Source: Cyanobacteriota bacterium
GTDB lineage: Bacteria > Cyanobacteriota > Cyanobacteriia > CACIAM-69d
NCBI GenBank assembly: GCA_022402445.1
Contig: JAKRSF010000008.1
Span: 310,001-374,000, forward strand
DNA length: 64,000 bases
Reading direction: 5' to 3'
The first letter of the stretch is position 1. Each line of letters starts with the position of its first letter. The notes beneath the pieces were generated by a model, which had not been told where the DNA came from, made no database searches, and saw only the letters and a list, made by a program, of their open reading frames with translations. A program made the translations under genes and the position numbers. Of this stretch, positions 62,643-64,000 are shown piece after piece.

Positions 62643-63839
62643 GTGCGCTCAATTGCAGAAATCAACGACAAACTCCAGCGCGGCCAGGGCACCGTCCTCA
62701 CCCTGCGGGAGGTCAAGGCCCGCATCCGCGAAGTCGGCATCCCCCAAACGGCCCAGGAGGTGGACGCGATCGCCACGGGCACCTTTGAGCCGATGGAATC
62801 CTCCGGAGCCACCCTCAACCTGGGCCATACGGATCCGCCGATCAAACTGCGGCGCTGCTGGCTCGATGGCGTCCCCGCCTATGCCGGAGGCGGAGCCGTA
62901 GACCTCTACCTCGGCGCAGGGCAAATGGCCGAACGGGACGACACGGACAGCCCCGCCGAAGACACCCAGGAGCGCGGCGGCGGCCACGTCATCGAAGACC
63001 TCATCGCCGGTCGCCCCGTCCACCTGCGGGCCACGGGCCAGGGCACCGACTGCTACCCCCGCACCACCTTTGAAACCACCATCACCAAGGAATCCATCAA
63101 CCAGTTTTATCTGTTCAATCCCCGCAACCTCTACCAAAACTTCATCGTGGGGATCAATGGCGGCGATCGCCCCCTCTACACCTACCTCGGCCCCCTCCAG
63201 CCCAACTTCGGCAACGCCGTCTACGCCAGCGGTGGTGCCCTCTCCCCCCTGCTCAATGATCCCCACCTGCGCCTGATTGGCATCGGCAGCCGCATCCTCC
63301 TCGGCGGCAGCGTGGGCTATGTGGCCTGGGAAGGCACCCAGCATTTCCCCCTCCAGCGCCGCCTGCCCAATGGCACCCCCGTTGGCCCCGCCGCCACCGT
63401 GGCCCTCATCGGCGATGCCAAACAAATGGATCCCCGCTGGGTGCGCGGCTGCTACTTCCGCAACTATGGCCCGTCGCTGATGCTGGGGGTGGGGGTGCCG
63501 TTGCCGGTGCTGGATGAGGCGGTGATCGAAGCCTGCGCCGTGGCGGATGAGGACATCGTTGCGCCGGTGATGGATTTCTCGATTCCGAGGCGGGTGCGCC
63601 CGGTGTTTTGCCTGGTGACCTATGCCCAGCTCAAGTCGGGCCGCATCGAGGTGGATGGCCGCCCGGTGCGCACGGCCCCCCTGACGAGCCTGTATCTTTC
63701 GGAACAGGTGGCCCTGGATCTCAAACAGCGGCTGCTCGCGGGTCAGTTTGCCCTCTCGGAACCGGTGGCTCCCCTGCCGAGCGATCGCGCCTTCATTCCC
63801 CAGGATAGCTGGAGTGGGCAGGTAAGCCTTGATACCTAG
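62643..63839 (+). CDS. DUF39 homocysteine-biosynthesis family protein
   Basis: A 398-residue protein of the DUF39/HcyBio family. N-terminus RSIAEINDKLQRGQGTVLTLREVK and central GSRILLGGSVGYVAWEGTQHFP, then FRNYGPSLMLGVGVPLPVLD, are its blocks. In methanogens related proteins are linked genetically to synthesis of homocysteine from aspartate semialdehyde and sulfide. In this gene the CBS or ferredoxin domains of some archaeal relatives are absent. A Cys in TDCYPRTTFET is a candidate for sulfur handling. The start is GTG 62643. It is the last gene of the run that starts with the WD40 gene. Confidence 0.78.
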   Translation: MRSIAEINDKLQRGQGTVLTLREVKARIREVGIPQTAQEVDAIATGTFEPMESSGATLNLGHTDPPIKLRRCWLDGVPAYAGGGAVDLYLGAGQMAERDDTDSPAEDTQERGGGHVIEDLIAGRPVHLRATGQGTDCYPRTTFETTITKESINQFYLFNPRNLYQNFIVGINGGDRPLYTYLGPLQPNFGNAVYASGGALSPLLNDPHLRLIGIGSRILLGGSVGYVAWEGTQHFPLQRRLPNGTPVGPAATVALIGDAKQMDPRWVRGCYFRNYGPSLMLGVGVPLPVLDEAVIEACAVADEDIVAPVMDFSIPRRVRPVFCLVTYAQLKSGRIEVDGRPVRTAPLTSLYLSEQVALDLKQRLLAGQFALSEPVAPLPSDRAFIPQDSWSGQVSLDT

Positions 63840-64000
63840 CTTGAGGTCAACTTACGGAGATGCCACGGTCGCCGCGATCGCCCTAGCCCTTGCCCCCTAT
63901 CCCCTCCCACCGCAGGGGATTTACGGAGCTGGAAGTAGAAAAAAACACAAAAAGCTGTGCCGCTGATTGCAGATACGGGGGGCCAATCGCGCTACCATGG
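63840..64000. other. Right-end intergenic sequence
   Basis: No gene or RNA recognised up to the window edge. Confidence 0.5.

Noticed and set aside
1-64000. Scan for tRNA, rRNA, tmRNA, CRISPR and phage genes
   Set aside because: No T-loop motifs, rRNA signatures, repeat-spacer arrays or phage structural genes were recognised by eye; small RNAs cannot be excluded.

Overview
The window is chromosomal DNA of a GC-rich, oxygenic cyanobacterium. The evidence is psaD (photosystem I), a PsbP-like photosystem II lipoprotein, vipp1, a PAP/fibrillin protein, a DUF3134 protein, an aa3-type oxidase locus of cyanobacterial layout and the HIP1 octamer GCGATCGC in almost every gene. The species cannot be named from the sequence alone. 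No rRNA, tRNA, CRISPR array, phage or intact insertion sequence was found.

Layout. 0-7.5 kb: the 5' part of an AlgX/AlgJ-like SGNH protein (cut by the left edge), a giant Ser/Thr kinase-ATPase-GAF-histidine kinase and a PsbP-like lipoprotein. 7.5-15.6 kb: an MFS carrier, a DciA/DUF721 protein with a zinc-ribbon tail, then a co-directional membrane-maintenance run (SPOR-like membrane protein, pspA-like gene, vipp1), a thioredoxin, an aminotransferase and a sigma-70-like protein. 15.8-18 kb: a small TetR-controlled module (SDR + GNAT, divergent TetR, two operator-like sites). 18.3-20.1 kb: a low-GC, HIP1-free pair of surface-polysaccharide genes, probably acquired. 20.8-24.5 kb: a PDZ-less HtrA-type protease and a divergently arranged MntCAB-like metal importer. 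25-35.3 kb: a thioredoxin-fold protein, a DUF2927 protein, the cytochrome oxidase locus (ctaCDE divergent from ctaAB) and two paralogous GT2 glycosyltransferases. 35.3-44.9 kb: housekeeping genes (fibrillin, mraY, EamA exporter, msrP-like, pdhA, Orn/Lys/Arg decarboxylase-like, cbiT, cdsA). 45-50.7 kb: two hybrid histidine kinases, an iota-class carbonic anhydrase candidate and a zinc-ribbon membrane protein. 51-56.9 kb: an FAD oxidoreductase, an unknown membrane protein, a DUF1963 protein and an OmpR/HK two-component pair. 57-64 kb: psaD, an orphan metal-ABC permease, a WD40 protein, an AI-2E family carrier, a 2TM protein and a DUF39 (homocysteine biosynthesis) protein.

How the genes work together. 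Clear functional units are the terminal oxidase with its haem-A synthesis enzymes, the metal ABC importer (with a possible second permease 34 kb away), the PspA/Vipp1 membrane-repair pair, and several unconnected sensor kinases. I do not see one large undescribed defence or biosynthetic system. The most original sequence-level signals are a MITE-like repeat family with terminal inverted repeats and internal tandem expansions that differ between copies, a nested inverted-repeat element at 24.58-24.80 kb, phased repeats upstream of the metal-binding protein gene, and paired operator-like sites at the TetR gene.
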